A DNA stretch of 38,068 nt, taken from positions 1 to 38,068 of the forward strand of contig RPFO01000920.1 of NCBI GenBank assembly GCA_009746045.1, given 5' to 3'. The stretch is from Mesostigma viride. Its lineage: Eukaryota > Streptophyta > Mesostigmatophyceae > Mesostigmatales > Mesostigmataceae. Shown here piece after piece: positions 28,676 to 37,507 of the stretch. A program made the translations under genes and the position numbers. Numbering within the stretch: the stretch's first letter is position 1; the number at the start of each line of letters is the position of its first letter. Under the pieces are notes generated by a model. The model did no database searches and was not told the origin of the DNA. It saw nothing but the letters and a program-made list of their open reading frames with translations.

Positions 28676-28744
28676 TAGGCTCGCGCTACCATTGTCCGGA
28701 TTCTTCCAGATTTCTGGCCTGTGCTGGTTTTCTCTTTGATATAA
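28676..28744 (+). mobile_element. 3' stub of a Penelope-like copy
   Basis: About 69 bases match the last part of the pseudo-LTR (CTACCATTGTCCGGATTCTT ... CTCTTTGATA) and stop at the same TTGATA terminus. Sequence upstream is unrelated, so this is a severely 5'-truncated insertion. Confidence 0.75.
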
Positions 28745-29021
28745 CTCTGGCCCGCATAACATGCAATGAGTTGCAACTCCTGAGCTGTTAGTGTTATTAC
28801 ACTATTATCGATGATCCGAGGCCGTGTTCCATCGTACTTTCCCCGATCAACTCTTGACCGTAGCGTGATTGATGTCTTCCAACATCCACGGGTTTCATCG
28901 AGGATATATGCTCGATCACGTGACGCTGAGTCGCGTGCTGGATGAGTCGCTTGCATCAGTTATGTACAGTGTGATGCATATGTGTCTAACATCGTACTGC
29001 ATGCCAAGTCTTTCCAGCACG

Positions 29022-29507
29022 TACCGTAGTGGCTGAAATCAAATTGCGAATAAATAATTTTTCGAGGTTTTTTCTGCATGGTTTTGACACTTTACGGGGA
29101 AAGTTCAGCCCGGGTTAGGTAAACTTCGAGCCCGGGAGCTTGTTTATATTAGGGCACCTAGTTCAGTGTCTGACTTGGATTCTAACCTATCAAGTACATT
29201 AATTACCCACCAAGCGCAGTTCCTATCTGACAATTAAGTGAGTACCAGTATGACATAAGGCCCTAATCAGTGCTAATAGGGCCCCTAATCAGTGCTAATT
29301 GAACGCGTTCTCAATCTGGCGCGACGCGGCGCGGCGCGGCAAGCGCGGCGCTCCACTTCATCTAGCTGCGCCGCGGCCTGCAGCCAGAAACAGGTGTAGC
29401 GCCTCCCGGTTTTCATACTTTATGGGGTAAATTGAAGTATTATTTTAGCACTTTTCGGGGGGTCATTCGAAAAGATTTATTCGCAATTTGATTTCAGCCA
29501 CTACGGT
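29022..29507. mobile_element. MITE with perfect 34-bp terminal inverted repeats
   Basis: The bases 29022-29055 (TACCGTAGTGGCTGAAATCA...) are the exact reverse complement of 29474-29507. The 486-bp element has no coding capacity and a GC-rich centre. If the outermost TA is the target duplication, the inverted repeat proper begins CCGTAGTGGCTG, which would fit a Tc1/mariner-type origin. Internal features include a duplicated CCTAATCAGTGCTAAT near 29263-29301 and a GCGCGGCGCGGC run. Confidence 0.85.
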
Positions 29508-29824
29508 ATCACTCCATCCCATTGTGGCATTTAGACTTGCAAAGTCGTCAATCGTTGGGACTTCTGCCGTTGTCAATCATTGAACTCATCCCACATAACT
29601 ATGTCCTCAGTGTGTCCAGTACCCCCCTTGGGAGCAACTTTGCTCATACTATGGCCAGGAGTGAACTCTCTTCTCAAGTTTCAACAGGAGCATCTCATGT
29701 ATGCCGCCACGGTGATGCAGACGATATTTGTTTAAACTTTTGTGTAATTATTTTTCTAATGAGATTAGCATAGTACTCCGTGGCATGCCTTTGCGCATGA
29801 CACACAAGTACTTACTTACTTACT

Positions 29825-29977
29825 TATGCCGCCACCCGTGGACTTTTCGTGATAGACTCGGCATGGACATGTGCTACCCTAGACGTGACGGGCTCACACA
29901 TGTATGCCGCCACCCGTAGACTTTTCGTGATAGACTCGGCATGGACATGTGCTACCCTACACGTGATGGGCTCACAC
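29825..29977. repeat. 78-bp direct tandem duplication
   Basis: The unit beginning TATGCCGCCACCCGTGGACT at 29825 is repeated from 29903 with a few substitutions (GTGGAC/GTAGAC, CTAGACGTGACGG/CTACACGTGATGG). A short TACT run (about 29809-29826) precedes it. Confidence 0.88.
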
Positions 29978-30200
29978 CCGGGCAGCCTCCTGGGTTAATT
30001 GTCTGTAATGTGGAGGCAGATGGTACGCAAGGATAGATGGCAAGTAGTGATGAAGGAGACCGCCCCCATGCAAGTCTGTGGGGGCTCCGCGTGTGACCGC
30101 GTATGGCATTCATAGCGATTCGGGCCGTGGTGCCCACAACCCTGTAATTAGGACCTAGATAGCTTACATCATCCATCCCATCCCTGGTTCCCCTCCCACT
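29978..30200. other. Spacer ending in a SINE-tail-like phrase
   Basis: The segment 30173-30210 (TCCATCCCATCCCTGGTTCC, then CACTGAGGACTTAT) matches 32155-32195 with few differences. It appears to be the tail of the same SINE-like family on the minus strand. No gene is seen. Confidence 0.45.
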
Positions 30201-30247
30201 GAGGACTTATGCTCACGTGACGCAGTCACGTGTCTATTAATTAATTA
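30201..30247. repeat. 47-bp exact repeat, copy 1, with palindrome
   Basis: This sequence is identical to 32488-32534. It contains the palindrome CACGTGACGCAGTCACGTG (30214-30232), which has eight-base arms around GCA, and it ends in an ATTAATTAATTA stretch. The bases outside the 47 differ between copies. Confidence 0.9.
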
Positions 30248-32150
30248 CCTTAAGGGGACGTGGCGCGCCGAATATTTTCCGCGCCAAAAAATTCGCGGTA
30301 CCGTCCGTACGGTGTATAATGTGTGCCCGGACCGCTCAACCCTCGCGGAAGTGGCCATGGCGGCATGCCTTTATGCAATATTAATCGATATGGCACGTAA
30401 ACAGCTAGAAAAAATGCTTGAATTTCGCAGAAGATTAGTTGATTACCTCATTGCGTGGCGGAAAGTTTACGGTTTGCAATATCGCTAATTTCTCGAACGG
30501 CTACGGGCGCGGGGGTCCAGGATATAATTTCTCTTGCGGATCATGAAATTTAATGCAGGTTTACGGCAGCTATTGTGAGGCAACGTAGGCTCTAAAGAGC
30601 GATTATGAAGCTAACTTAATGGTGTTGTCGAGTTTGTGCCGAAGCTTCCCGGTTTCTTTTACATTTCCGGCATTCAAGGTAAGAACCTACGCAGGCCTGC
30701 GCATGTCGCCTTCGACGTATTCACGGAAGGCGCACCTTCCTTGTTCGCCTGATCGATGGATGATGTCTTTTATTGTTCGTTTTATTGTTCGAGCTTGCGT
30801 GCCAGTTTATGCATGAAACATTTCCACGCAGGCAGGTGCATTAACGTCGGCCTTTCGCCTTTTTTTCGGGCAGTTTCCCTGCAGGAAGCGCTCCATTTCT
30901 TTCGGTTGCATCGTCAGATTCCTAGCTATTTCGTACAATTTCGTGTAGTTTGTGGCTGGCATGCTAAATGCGCCGAGGTCAAGTTGTTGGTAATGTGTTG
31001 ACATTTGTTTTCCATAATCCTTTGGACGTGACCTTGCTCAGACGCTTTGTTATGTGCCGGATCTGACACGCCTGTTTTAGAACGACATCCGGCATGTGCC
31101 TAGAGGCTAACAAGCTGGCATCAGCTTCTTAGCAAATTGCCCTATTGGAAAGGAAGGTGAGAGTGGTTCTTTTGCTGGCCATACTGCATGAGTGGCATTG
31201 CATTAGATAGGTGTTTCCATTGCTTTCCTTGAGCTATAACCATTAAGACTTCCCTGCTATGTGTGCAGCAAGGCAAGCTGGATAGGATGTGAATGCTTGG
31301 CATACAACATGTATGATTTGCTGCCAAGTTTGCAGGCTGCAGTTGCCTCTATTGCTTGGGCAGTCTTTCTAAGGTTTTTACACGTATACTTGCTGAGTTC
31401 TTGGCATAAATTTACATGGTAACCTTGGGCTGAGCTTAGTGTATGCTCTCTTGGTGCGTGTATGCCTAGCGATGGTGTTGCTATGCGCACGCTGGCAAGG
31501 CTGGCCATGCTGAGGGCAGGGGAGGGCAGATGAGGTGCCTAGCCTTTTCTTATGTTGTGTGATCGAGTTGGGCATGTTTTTTGGCTTCTTGGATGGAAAA
31601 CATGATGCCTAGGTGGCCTTATACACAGAAAAACCTCATTTAGCGTATGTTCAGGTTTTAGCACGCCAAACGCAATAACTTGAGCTAGACTTGTCGGAAT
31701 GACCTGGGACTTGGACCACTGCTGTCCCCCTGTTAGCCGGATTTTCGCTACATTTTGTGGCCTTATCTGAAGTGTTTATGACATGTTTATTCCCAATGTC
31801 CGGTAAAAAAAGGGTACTTTTGCGGGGAAATTAATAACTGTTCAAGGTTTTGTCATATTCATGATGTAAATAGCTCAGCAAGCTACAAACTCAGGGAACT
31901 ATAGACGCTACATTTTTTTTTGCCAACAAATGAGTGCATGGGCTGGGGCATACATAGCCCTAATTAGCGTCTTTTTCTATTTATAGCGCTATATTGGCGT
32001 ATATGTGGGGGTAGTACCCCCAACAAGTGCATGGACAACTCACTAGAGATGTTATTTAGTGCCCCCAATCATAATTTAGCATGGTGCAACTGAAATTCAA
32101 GTGATATTAGCATGGGTCAAGTTTTAAGGTTTTTGGGGTGCCACCTCCCC
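30248..32150. other. Intergenic stretch, no supported gene
   Basis: No domain is recognised in any frame. Composition changes to more AT-rich toward 31.6-32.1 kb. Confidence 0.4.
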
Positions 32151-32154
32151 TTAA

Positions 32155-32370
32155 TCCATCCCATCCCATGTTCCCCTCTCACTGAGGACTTATTCTGATC
32201 AGACACTCCGCAAAGGTGAAAACCATTTGCGTTCAGTGCCGGGCCGCGGAAAACGCGGAAAAACGCGATCTGCAAATGAATCCAACCGGAATCGAACTGG
32301 GGACCTCTCGCACCAATTTTGCTGACTATAGGACGGACGTCTCCGGTTACCATGGCATCGCCAACTTACA
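32155..32370 (-). mobile_element. tRNA-derived SINE-like sequence
   Basis: On the minus strand a tRNA-like head reads CCTATAGTCAGC (A-box-like), then GGTGCGAGAGGTCCCC and a good B box GTTCGATTCC (plus 32288-32297). The T-arm pairs poorly and the A-to-B distance is short, so it is not a functional tRNA gene. The body continues to a tail AAGTCCTCAGTGAGAGGGGA followed by ATGGGATGGGATGGAT. A near-identical tail occurs at 30173-30210, which suggests a family. Confidence 0.5.
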
Positions 32371-32487
32371 CCTACAGTCATTCGCAAAAGTTCACCTGTC
32401 CGGGGAGTGATGCAAGCCTTTCGGATTTGGTACTAGATAAATCACTCGAGATCTGTGTGTAGGAGTACTACACACGTGTCTGCACGC

Positions 32488-32534
32488 GAGGACTTATGCT
32501 CACGTGACGCAGTCACGTGTCTATTAATTAATTA
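32488..32534. repeat. 47-bp exact repeat, copy 2, with palindrome
   Basis: This is the second copy of 30201-30247. The CACGTGACGCAGTCACGTG palindrome lies at 32501-32519. Confidence 0.9.
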
Positions 32535-33433
32535 ATTTTATCTCATATATGTATAGCCTTGAGGGGCATCTCGGCTCATGCTAGCACCTATGACTGTACG
32601 TGACCGACCCCGCCTTATATGAGTCGGTGATGTGAGTCGGTACCCATGTCTGTGTTCCCTGCGCCGTACCAGTGCTATGGGTAGATAACGGGCCACGCAT
32701 GTTACACTAGAAAATACCGGTGGCCGACCCCTCCATTAACGGGGGCCGATGCGATCTCTTTTGTCACGTCCAGGCCAGGACTAGCTCTGTCGAGGACTGA
32801 CGTCACGGCCAGGGTCTCTGCCGTCTCAAGGACCCGCACCAGGGATCGAGCCAGGGTCCACACTGCCCGTGCCCCGCTGTGTCGCTTCTGGTGGCATGAC
32901 ATGGTCCGTAGGCGCAGGAGGATTATTTCCTGGCGGATCCTCGGCAATGCCAGGGTGTACCTTGCCAGGATCCGCTACCTTCGGGCCAGTGACTGACCCA
33001 GCATCAAGAGCAGGGTTCATAATGCTGCTGCCACTGCCACGTACTGCTCTCACCCTGGGGATTTGTGGCTGATGGGAGACTTGCTGTCCTGCCACTGCCA
33101 GCCCTCCCGCCACCGCGAGCCGTCCCGCAACTGCCAGCCGACCCTCTGGTATCGGCCCGTGCCGCTGAAGACCCCCCAGACCCCGTCTCGCCGACCTTGA
33201 CTTCTGCGCCTTCTCCATCCGGCTCCCCGCCGCCCGCTGCCTTTGACGAGGCGATGGCGTCCCCATCATTGCTTAAAGGCGCCGGCTCCGAGGGCGCCGA
33301 TCCCTTGGCCGCAACGCCCCTTGGCTCTAGGCCAATCAGGGTGGGCCCCGATGCCATCGACGTCTGCTCCGAGGGCGGTGCTTGGTCTGCCTTCATTCCT
33401 GGGCTGAACTGGACCGCCGCGCTTTCGCCACGC
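32535..33433 (-). other. Region downstream of the host gene's last exon
   Basis: Open minus-strand frames here (Ala/Gly/Pro-rich, with repeated LAVAG units near 33080-33140) resemble the low-complexity tail of the preceding exon in another frame. They may be 3' UTR, or extra C-terminal coding sequence lost to a frameshift. No domain is recognised. Confidence 0.3.
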
Positions 33434-34615
33434 TCACCCGCGCTCACTACCACTGCGGAAATCTGCTTCAACATTGGTGCTGCAGGGGTCGTACGTGGAA
33501 ATGAGGGGAGGCTCCGCCGGACCCACTTCCTTTCCATCCCGCTCTGACGAAATCGGCTCCGAGGGAAGGCCTGCTGCGAGGGAACGCTCTTCCTGCGGCC
33601 CTGTTACATGGTCACTATACGGTATAATGTGTTCACGCCGATCACTGTACGGTGAGGGGTTGCTGGCATCCGGGATGGATCCCCCCCCCCACCCCCCTCG
33701 CATGTTTCCTCGGGCCACTGCGGCGCCATTGTCAGCCTGTGCTGGAACGCTCCCAGTGCCCACCGCACCTGCGGGCCCTCGTTCCCCCTCTGCTGCTGCT
33801 AGCTCCCATCCCTCCCTGGGAATCCCTGTGGGCATGTCTTGCCCTCCACTTACCCTCCCTGCTCCCACGCCCTCCCCCTTGACTCGGACCGTGTTGGCCG
33901 CATCATAAACCCCTTTGTTTGCCATGGTAGTGACCCCCCCGCTCGCCACCACGTCAAGGACCGGTTCCGCCCCCTCAACACGGCCCCTCTTGTTGCCCAC
34001 ACCCTTGACCCCTTCGTTGACCCGATCCTCGTCCTCCTTATCATCGTCATCTTCATGCACCGCAGGCGAAGATGAAGCCACCCCACGGGCACTCGCCGTG
34101 GCCGCAGACCCTGCCTTCTTGGGCGGCGGGGACGGCACCACTTCAGGCTCCCTGTGCGCCCTTATGGTGGCGTCCGCCAGCTTGGCCGCCTGACGCGCCC
34201 TGGCGGCACGGCTGCCCCGCGCGAGCTGGCCCGGCTCCCTGGCAGGCGGACTGTCTTCGGTCCAAGGGAGGGGCTCTGGCGGGGGGGGCACGGGGGGCAG
34301 CTCCTGCTGCGTGACGGTTGTTAGTTTACTCGCGAGGGGGGCCGTCACGTTGGCGAGTGCCCGGGAGAGGGGCTCCCAGGCGCCCATCAAGTCGCCTTCC
34401 TTGTCGGAACCTGTCTCGTTGTCAAAGTCCTTGCTGGCAATCGTGGCGCACTGGCCATCCTTACTTGCAGAGGAGGAGGAAGAGGCAGGTTTCCCGCTAT
34501 GCATGGCGGGCTGTGGCAGCCAGCGCTTGCCCTTGGCGACCAGCAGCGCCGCGACCTGCTTGGCCGGCGTGGACCAGTGGATGACCGGGCTGTTGCGGTG
34601 GCCGGTGATGGGCAC
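33434..34615 (-). CDS. Host gene, last visible exon: AsmA/TamB-like end plus disordered tail
   Basis: The acceptor is a long C/T tract ending CCCAG before GTGCCCATC at 34615. The first 30 residues, VPITGHRNSPVIHW then STPAKQVAALLVAKG, resemble the closing 'iPv.GT...P.idw..A...i..L' strands of AsmA/TamB-type proteins. The remaining 360 residues are Pro/Ala/Gly/Ser-rich with an acidic patch (HEDDDDKEDEDRVNEG) and look disordered. The frame ends at 33434. The preceding exon ends in phase 0 with ...DDFYLQ, so the joint is in phase. The family call is inference from strand pattern, not a confirmed homology. The tail could be mis-framed. Confidence 0.5.
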   Translation of the reverse strand: MPITGHRNSPVIHWSTPAKQVAALLVAKGKRWLPQPAMHSGKPASSSSSASKDGQCATIASKDFDNETGSDKEGDLMGAWEPLSRALANVTAPLASKLTTVTQQELPPVPPPPEPLPWTEDSPPAREPGQLARGSRAARARQAAKLADATIRAHREPEVVPSPPPKKAGSAATASARGVASSSPAVHEDDDDKEDEDRVNEGVKGVGNKRGRVEGAEPVLDVVASGGVTTMANKGVYDAANTVRVKGEGVGAGRVSGGQDMPTGIPREGWELAAAEGERGPAGAVGTGSVPAQADNGAAVARGNMRGGWGGGSIPDASNPSPYSDRREHIIPYSDHVTGPQEERSLAAGLPSEPISSERDGKEVGPAEPPLISTYDPCSTNVEADFRSGSERG

Positions 34616-35251
34616 CTGGGGGGATGTGTGTGTGGGGGGGGGGGGAGGATAAGAAGAAAGGGGATAAGAAAGGGATATCATATAGATAAGAAAGGGATAT
34701 AATATAGATAAGAAAGGGATATAATATAGATAAGAAAGGGAATAATTTGTTGGTGCATGGGATGGCACGGTGCAGGGGATGCAGCCAAGGGGGTGGGTCC
34801 TTCATTACAAACACAGTCAAATCGACAACTGCAGGTAAAACGGATTCCTCAGCTGCAGATAAAAATTTTCCCTCGTTACATGCAATTGGAAGTCCCCCAC
34901 TGACCAAACGGTCGAGAATATCTATCACCTGCAGGTAAACACAAGCTCTGCAGGCAAAAAAGCTGCATGACTCGACAAAGGGCCCATCCCTCCTCACCTG
35001 CAGATAAACACCAGCCCCCCACCCCCACCCTGCGCATACGCAACATGCATGCATGCATCATGCACGGTTACTTGCAGGCAAAAGTCTTTAGGCCGAACAA
35101 ATGGTCCAAGGCATCCCTCATTACCGATAGGTAGAAGTCATCAACCTGACTCGCCACAACTATCCCCCCCCATTACCTGCATGTCAAAATCCCATAATCC
35201 CAAACTATTGCTTGATCACTTGCTCACGCAACGATCAAAGTTATACGTCAC
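34616..35251 (-). other. Intron with serial copies of its own 5' splice junction
   Basis: The donor is CTGCAG|GTGACG (exon end 35252) and the acceptor CAG is at 34616-34618. Inside, minus-strand phrases resembling the exon end recur: TTCTACCTATCG|GTAATG (about 35129-35150), TTTTGCCTGCAA|GTAACC (about 35070), TTTATCTGCAG|GTGAGG (about 34997), TTTACCTGCAG|GTGATA (about 34926) and TTTTACCTGCAG|TTGTC (about 34828). Near the acceptor a 22-bp tandem repeat (GATAAGAAAGGGATATAATA-type, 34649-34741 on the plus strand) and a G-run form a C/T-rich tract. Confidence 0.6.
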
Positions 35252-35388
35252 CTGCAGGTAGAAGTCGTCAGGCAGCCGCGCTAGCTTCAAGTACCGCCGG
35301 AGGGTGGACCCAGGCACTGCCAGCGTCAATTCCAGCGCGCCGGTGCTCAGCGCGCTGCGACCAAAAGCCGCCACCTGGACACCCCACC
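35252..35388 (-). CDS. Host gene, internal exon
   Basis: The exon reads QVAAFGRSALSTGALELTLA, then VPGSTLRRYLKLARLPDDFY and LQ, ending at CAG|GTGACG. The acceptor at 35388 (CCAG|GGTGG) fits the phase left by the upstream exon's GC donor. An alternative acceptor at 35374 (CCAG|GTGGCG) would need a phase-0 upstream donor. The segment 'tLaVPgStL.r.l.l..LPdDFyL' continues naturally into VPITG of the next exon, which is why I treat them as one gene. Confidence 0.55.
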
Positions 35389-35952
35389 CTGGAGGCGACA
35401 GCAGTCATGGTCACATATTACGTGGTGGCAAACAGAGGTTGCAGAATGGGGGTTACAAAACGTCAGCTGGTGGTGGTGTGGGGGGGAGAGAGGAACACTG
35501 GTGTTGGCCAACGAAAGCGTTCCACCTAACGGCGACGGACAAGAAGGGGCATACTGGGCAGAAAGTACTATAGATAGGGGGATAGCTACCACACCGCACT
35601 ACTAGCATCCTACACCCTACTGTACCAAGCGGCATCTTGCCTGGCAGCCGCACAGGTCCATACATGGCTCCCCATCCACGCCCACACACGAGCGCGTTCG
35701 ACTTGCCTCCAGCCGCAGGTCCAGCCGCGGGCCCTTGGTTTCTCAATACTACTATCCATACAGCTGTAGCAGTGTAGCATAGCTGCAGCAGTGTAGCATA
35801 GCTGCAGCAGTGTAGCACAGCTGTTTGTGGGCGCAGTGGACTTGCCTGGCAGTCGCAGGTTGAGCCACGGGCCCTTGGTGTATCGTTAGCCATGTAGCAA
35901 TAAGTGTTTATGGGCGTGCCTGAGCGAGGCGCTGTGCATACAGTGGACTTGC
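35389..35952 (-). other. Probable GC-AG intron with repeated donor sequence
   Basis: The exon end CGACTGCCAG|GCAAGTCCACTG (boundary 35953/35952) recurs on the minus strand at about 35837-35880 (CTGCGACTGCCAG|GCAAGTC), 35696-35742 (CTGCGGCTGGAG|GCAAGTC) and 35631-35666 (TGCGGCTGCCAG|GCAAGAT). Two of these are preceded by CCAAGGGCCCG, so longer units were copied. A short CAGCTGTAGCAGTGTAGCAT-type repeat lies at about 35760-35825. Confidence 0.5.
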
Positions 35953-36106
35953 CTGGCAGTCGAAGGTCTAGCCTCGAGCTGTCGATGTCGCCGTTGCCGT
36001 GCACGCGTGCGAGCACGGTGGAGGTCTCGATGACCAGGTTGCGGCGGCTGCAGGGCACGTGCAGGAAGTTGAGCACGCTGGAGATGAGCTCGCCCTCAGA
36101 GAGCAG
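35953..36106 (-). CDS. Host gene, internal exon
   Basis: The exon reads LLSEGELISSVLNFLHVPCS, RRNLVIETSTVLARVHGNGD, then IDSSRLDLRLP, with a CCACAG acceptor before CTGCTC at 36106 and a GC donor (CAG|GCAAGT) at 35952-35951. The alternation of short hydrophobic strands with 'G.gdid...ldL.l' is like AsmA/TamB repeats. The start phase (0) agrees with the end phase of the exon at 37296-37460, so the two could splice directly. Confidence 0.5.
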
Positions 36107-37295
36107 CTGTGGCGTGGGGGCAAGGGAAAGGAATGCAGACAGGTGTACACGAGGGTGCAAGGGTGTGGGCATGGAACGTGAGCACGCAGGAGAGCAGCTA
36201 TGACATGAGCTGGGAAGCAAGCAGGAAAAAAAAGCAAGCAGAAAAAAAGAAACGGAGTAGTGGGCGTGAGGGTGGGGCGCAGGAGATCAGGGGACAGGGG
36301 CGGGCACAAGGTGAGCATGCTTGTCTCGAGGGATGATTCTTCTCGCCCTCAAACAGCAGCTAGAGGTCTCAAAGGGAGCCGAGAATTGAGGGGAGACGGG
36401 AGAGTGGGTGCAGGGGTGGGCGAAAGAGTAGGGACGTGAGGGCCAACGTGCATAGGTACAGTGCTGGAGATGTGCATATGTGCAGTGGTGGAGATGTGCA
36501 TAGGTACAGTGCTGGAGATGTGCACAGGTACAGTGCTGGAGATGTGCACAGGTACAGTGCTGGAGATGTGCACAGGTACAGTGCTGGAGATGTGCACAGG
36601 TACAGTGCTGGAGATGTGCACAGGTACAGTGCTGGAGTAGGTACAGGTTGGAGTGCCCGCCTTCTGTAGGTACGGTGCTGGCTATGTGGGCGCTGCCTTG
36701 TATAGTAGCTGCTGGGGCACTCATGGTAAACAAAAAAGAGAGAAACTGACCTAAGAGGAGTGGGCCGAGATTATCACGAGCCAGCCCCTGTTAAGGCGTT
36801 TGCATTGCGAGGCGCTAGCCATGAGTACAGCGCTCACAATTGACTTGAATGCCTCGACGCCCCAGCGTGGTTGGAAACCGACCCCTTCAGGTCTTGCCGT
36901 GCGCAGCGCTCGCTTCCGGCTTGCAGCAGGAAAGCGGTCACCAACCCCTAAATGTTGCCGTGCAAAGCCAAGCGGTTGCCCTCTGACACATCGGAAAACT
37001 TCAACTGGTCCACCAAGTTTCATTCCACATTACTATTATGAAATCAACTAATATAAGCAATAAAATTTAGAGATTAATTCATATACTTGACTTTCACTAT
37101 CATGACATTACTCTAGCATAGCAACCAACCAAGTAGTAAGGAATCGCACAAGGGGCATAGGATACCTGCTACCGCGACCGCTTTACTGTAGCACGACAAC
37201 TATGATTACCCGAGCGCAAATGTGATAAAGCACCAACGACATGGGCTCTAATGCTGCAACGCACCAATGACATGCGCTCTAGTGTTGCAACGCAC
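36107..37295 (-). other. Large intron with minisatellite and an unidentified ORF-like block
   Basis: If the flanking exons join directly this is a 1.2-kb GT-AG intron. It holds a 24-bp minisatellite (36453-36640), a block at about 36790-37040 that is open on both strands without a recognised domain, and a threefold 31-bp repeat at its 5' edge (37230-37318). An exon hidden in the 36790-37040 block cannot be excluded. Confidence 0.4.
36453..36640. repeat. 24-bp minisatellite, about eight copies
   Basis: The unit AGGTACAGTGCTGGAGATGTGCAC is repeated in tandem with minor changes (GCAGTGGTGG in the second copy). It ends at GTGCTGGAGTAGG, and an isolated related phrase lies near 36668. The His/Cys-rich frame across it is a by-product of the repeat. 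Confidence 0.93.
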
Positions 37296-37318
37296 CAACG
37301 ACATGGGCTCGAGCCTCA
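37230..37318. repeat. 31-bp triplication spanning an exon/intron boundary
   Basis: On the minus strand GAGCCCATGTCGTTGGTGCG, followed by TTGCAACACTA, occurs about three times with small changes. The first copy contains the exon end (ATGTCGTTG|GTGCGT). The others repeat ATGTCATTG|GTGCGT and ATGTCGTTG|GTGCTT inside the intron. Confidence 0.85.
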
Positions 37319-37460
37319 GGTCGCAGAACTTTGCTGGGAAGGTCATCTTGTCCGGGATGAGCGTGATGCGTGCTTGTGTGTCCAGTCCAGCCACAACGCC
37401 CGACAGCAGGGGGTTGAGCTTTGCGAGCACGTAGCGACAGAGGGCGGGCGTCATGGCCAG
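37296..37460 (-). CDS. Host gene, first visible exon
   Basis: After an acceptor CGCACAG at 37461 the exon reads [40 protein letters not shown], then [15 protein letters not shown] (55 codons, phase 0 at both ends) before TTG|GTGCGT. It is unlike the low-complexity frames around it and has ordinary globular composition. The pattern '[11 protein letters not shown]......itLiPdkm..P......L.leP' resembles AsmA/TamB-type lipid-transfer or biogenesis proteins. The gene must begin beyond the right edge of the window. Confidence 0.55.
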
Positions 37461-37507
37461 CTGTGCGTGGTGGTGGTGATGATGTGCGCGTGTGTGTGAG
37501 TGTGTAT

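Noticed and set aside
32280-32360. Functional tRNA gene on the minus strand
   Set aside because: The B box is good but the T-arm and acceptor do not pair well and the A-to-B distance is too short, so a SINE head fits better.
36287-36733. His/Cys-rich repeat protein (HLQHCTCA units)
   Set aside because: It is the translation of the 24-bp minisatellite; other frames of the same DNA also stay open.
36751-37051. Conserved-looking open frames on both strands
   Set aside because: Both strands are open without a recognisable domain and neither shows convincing splice sites in phase with the neighbouring exons. Left as an unidentified block in the intron.
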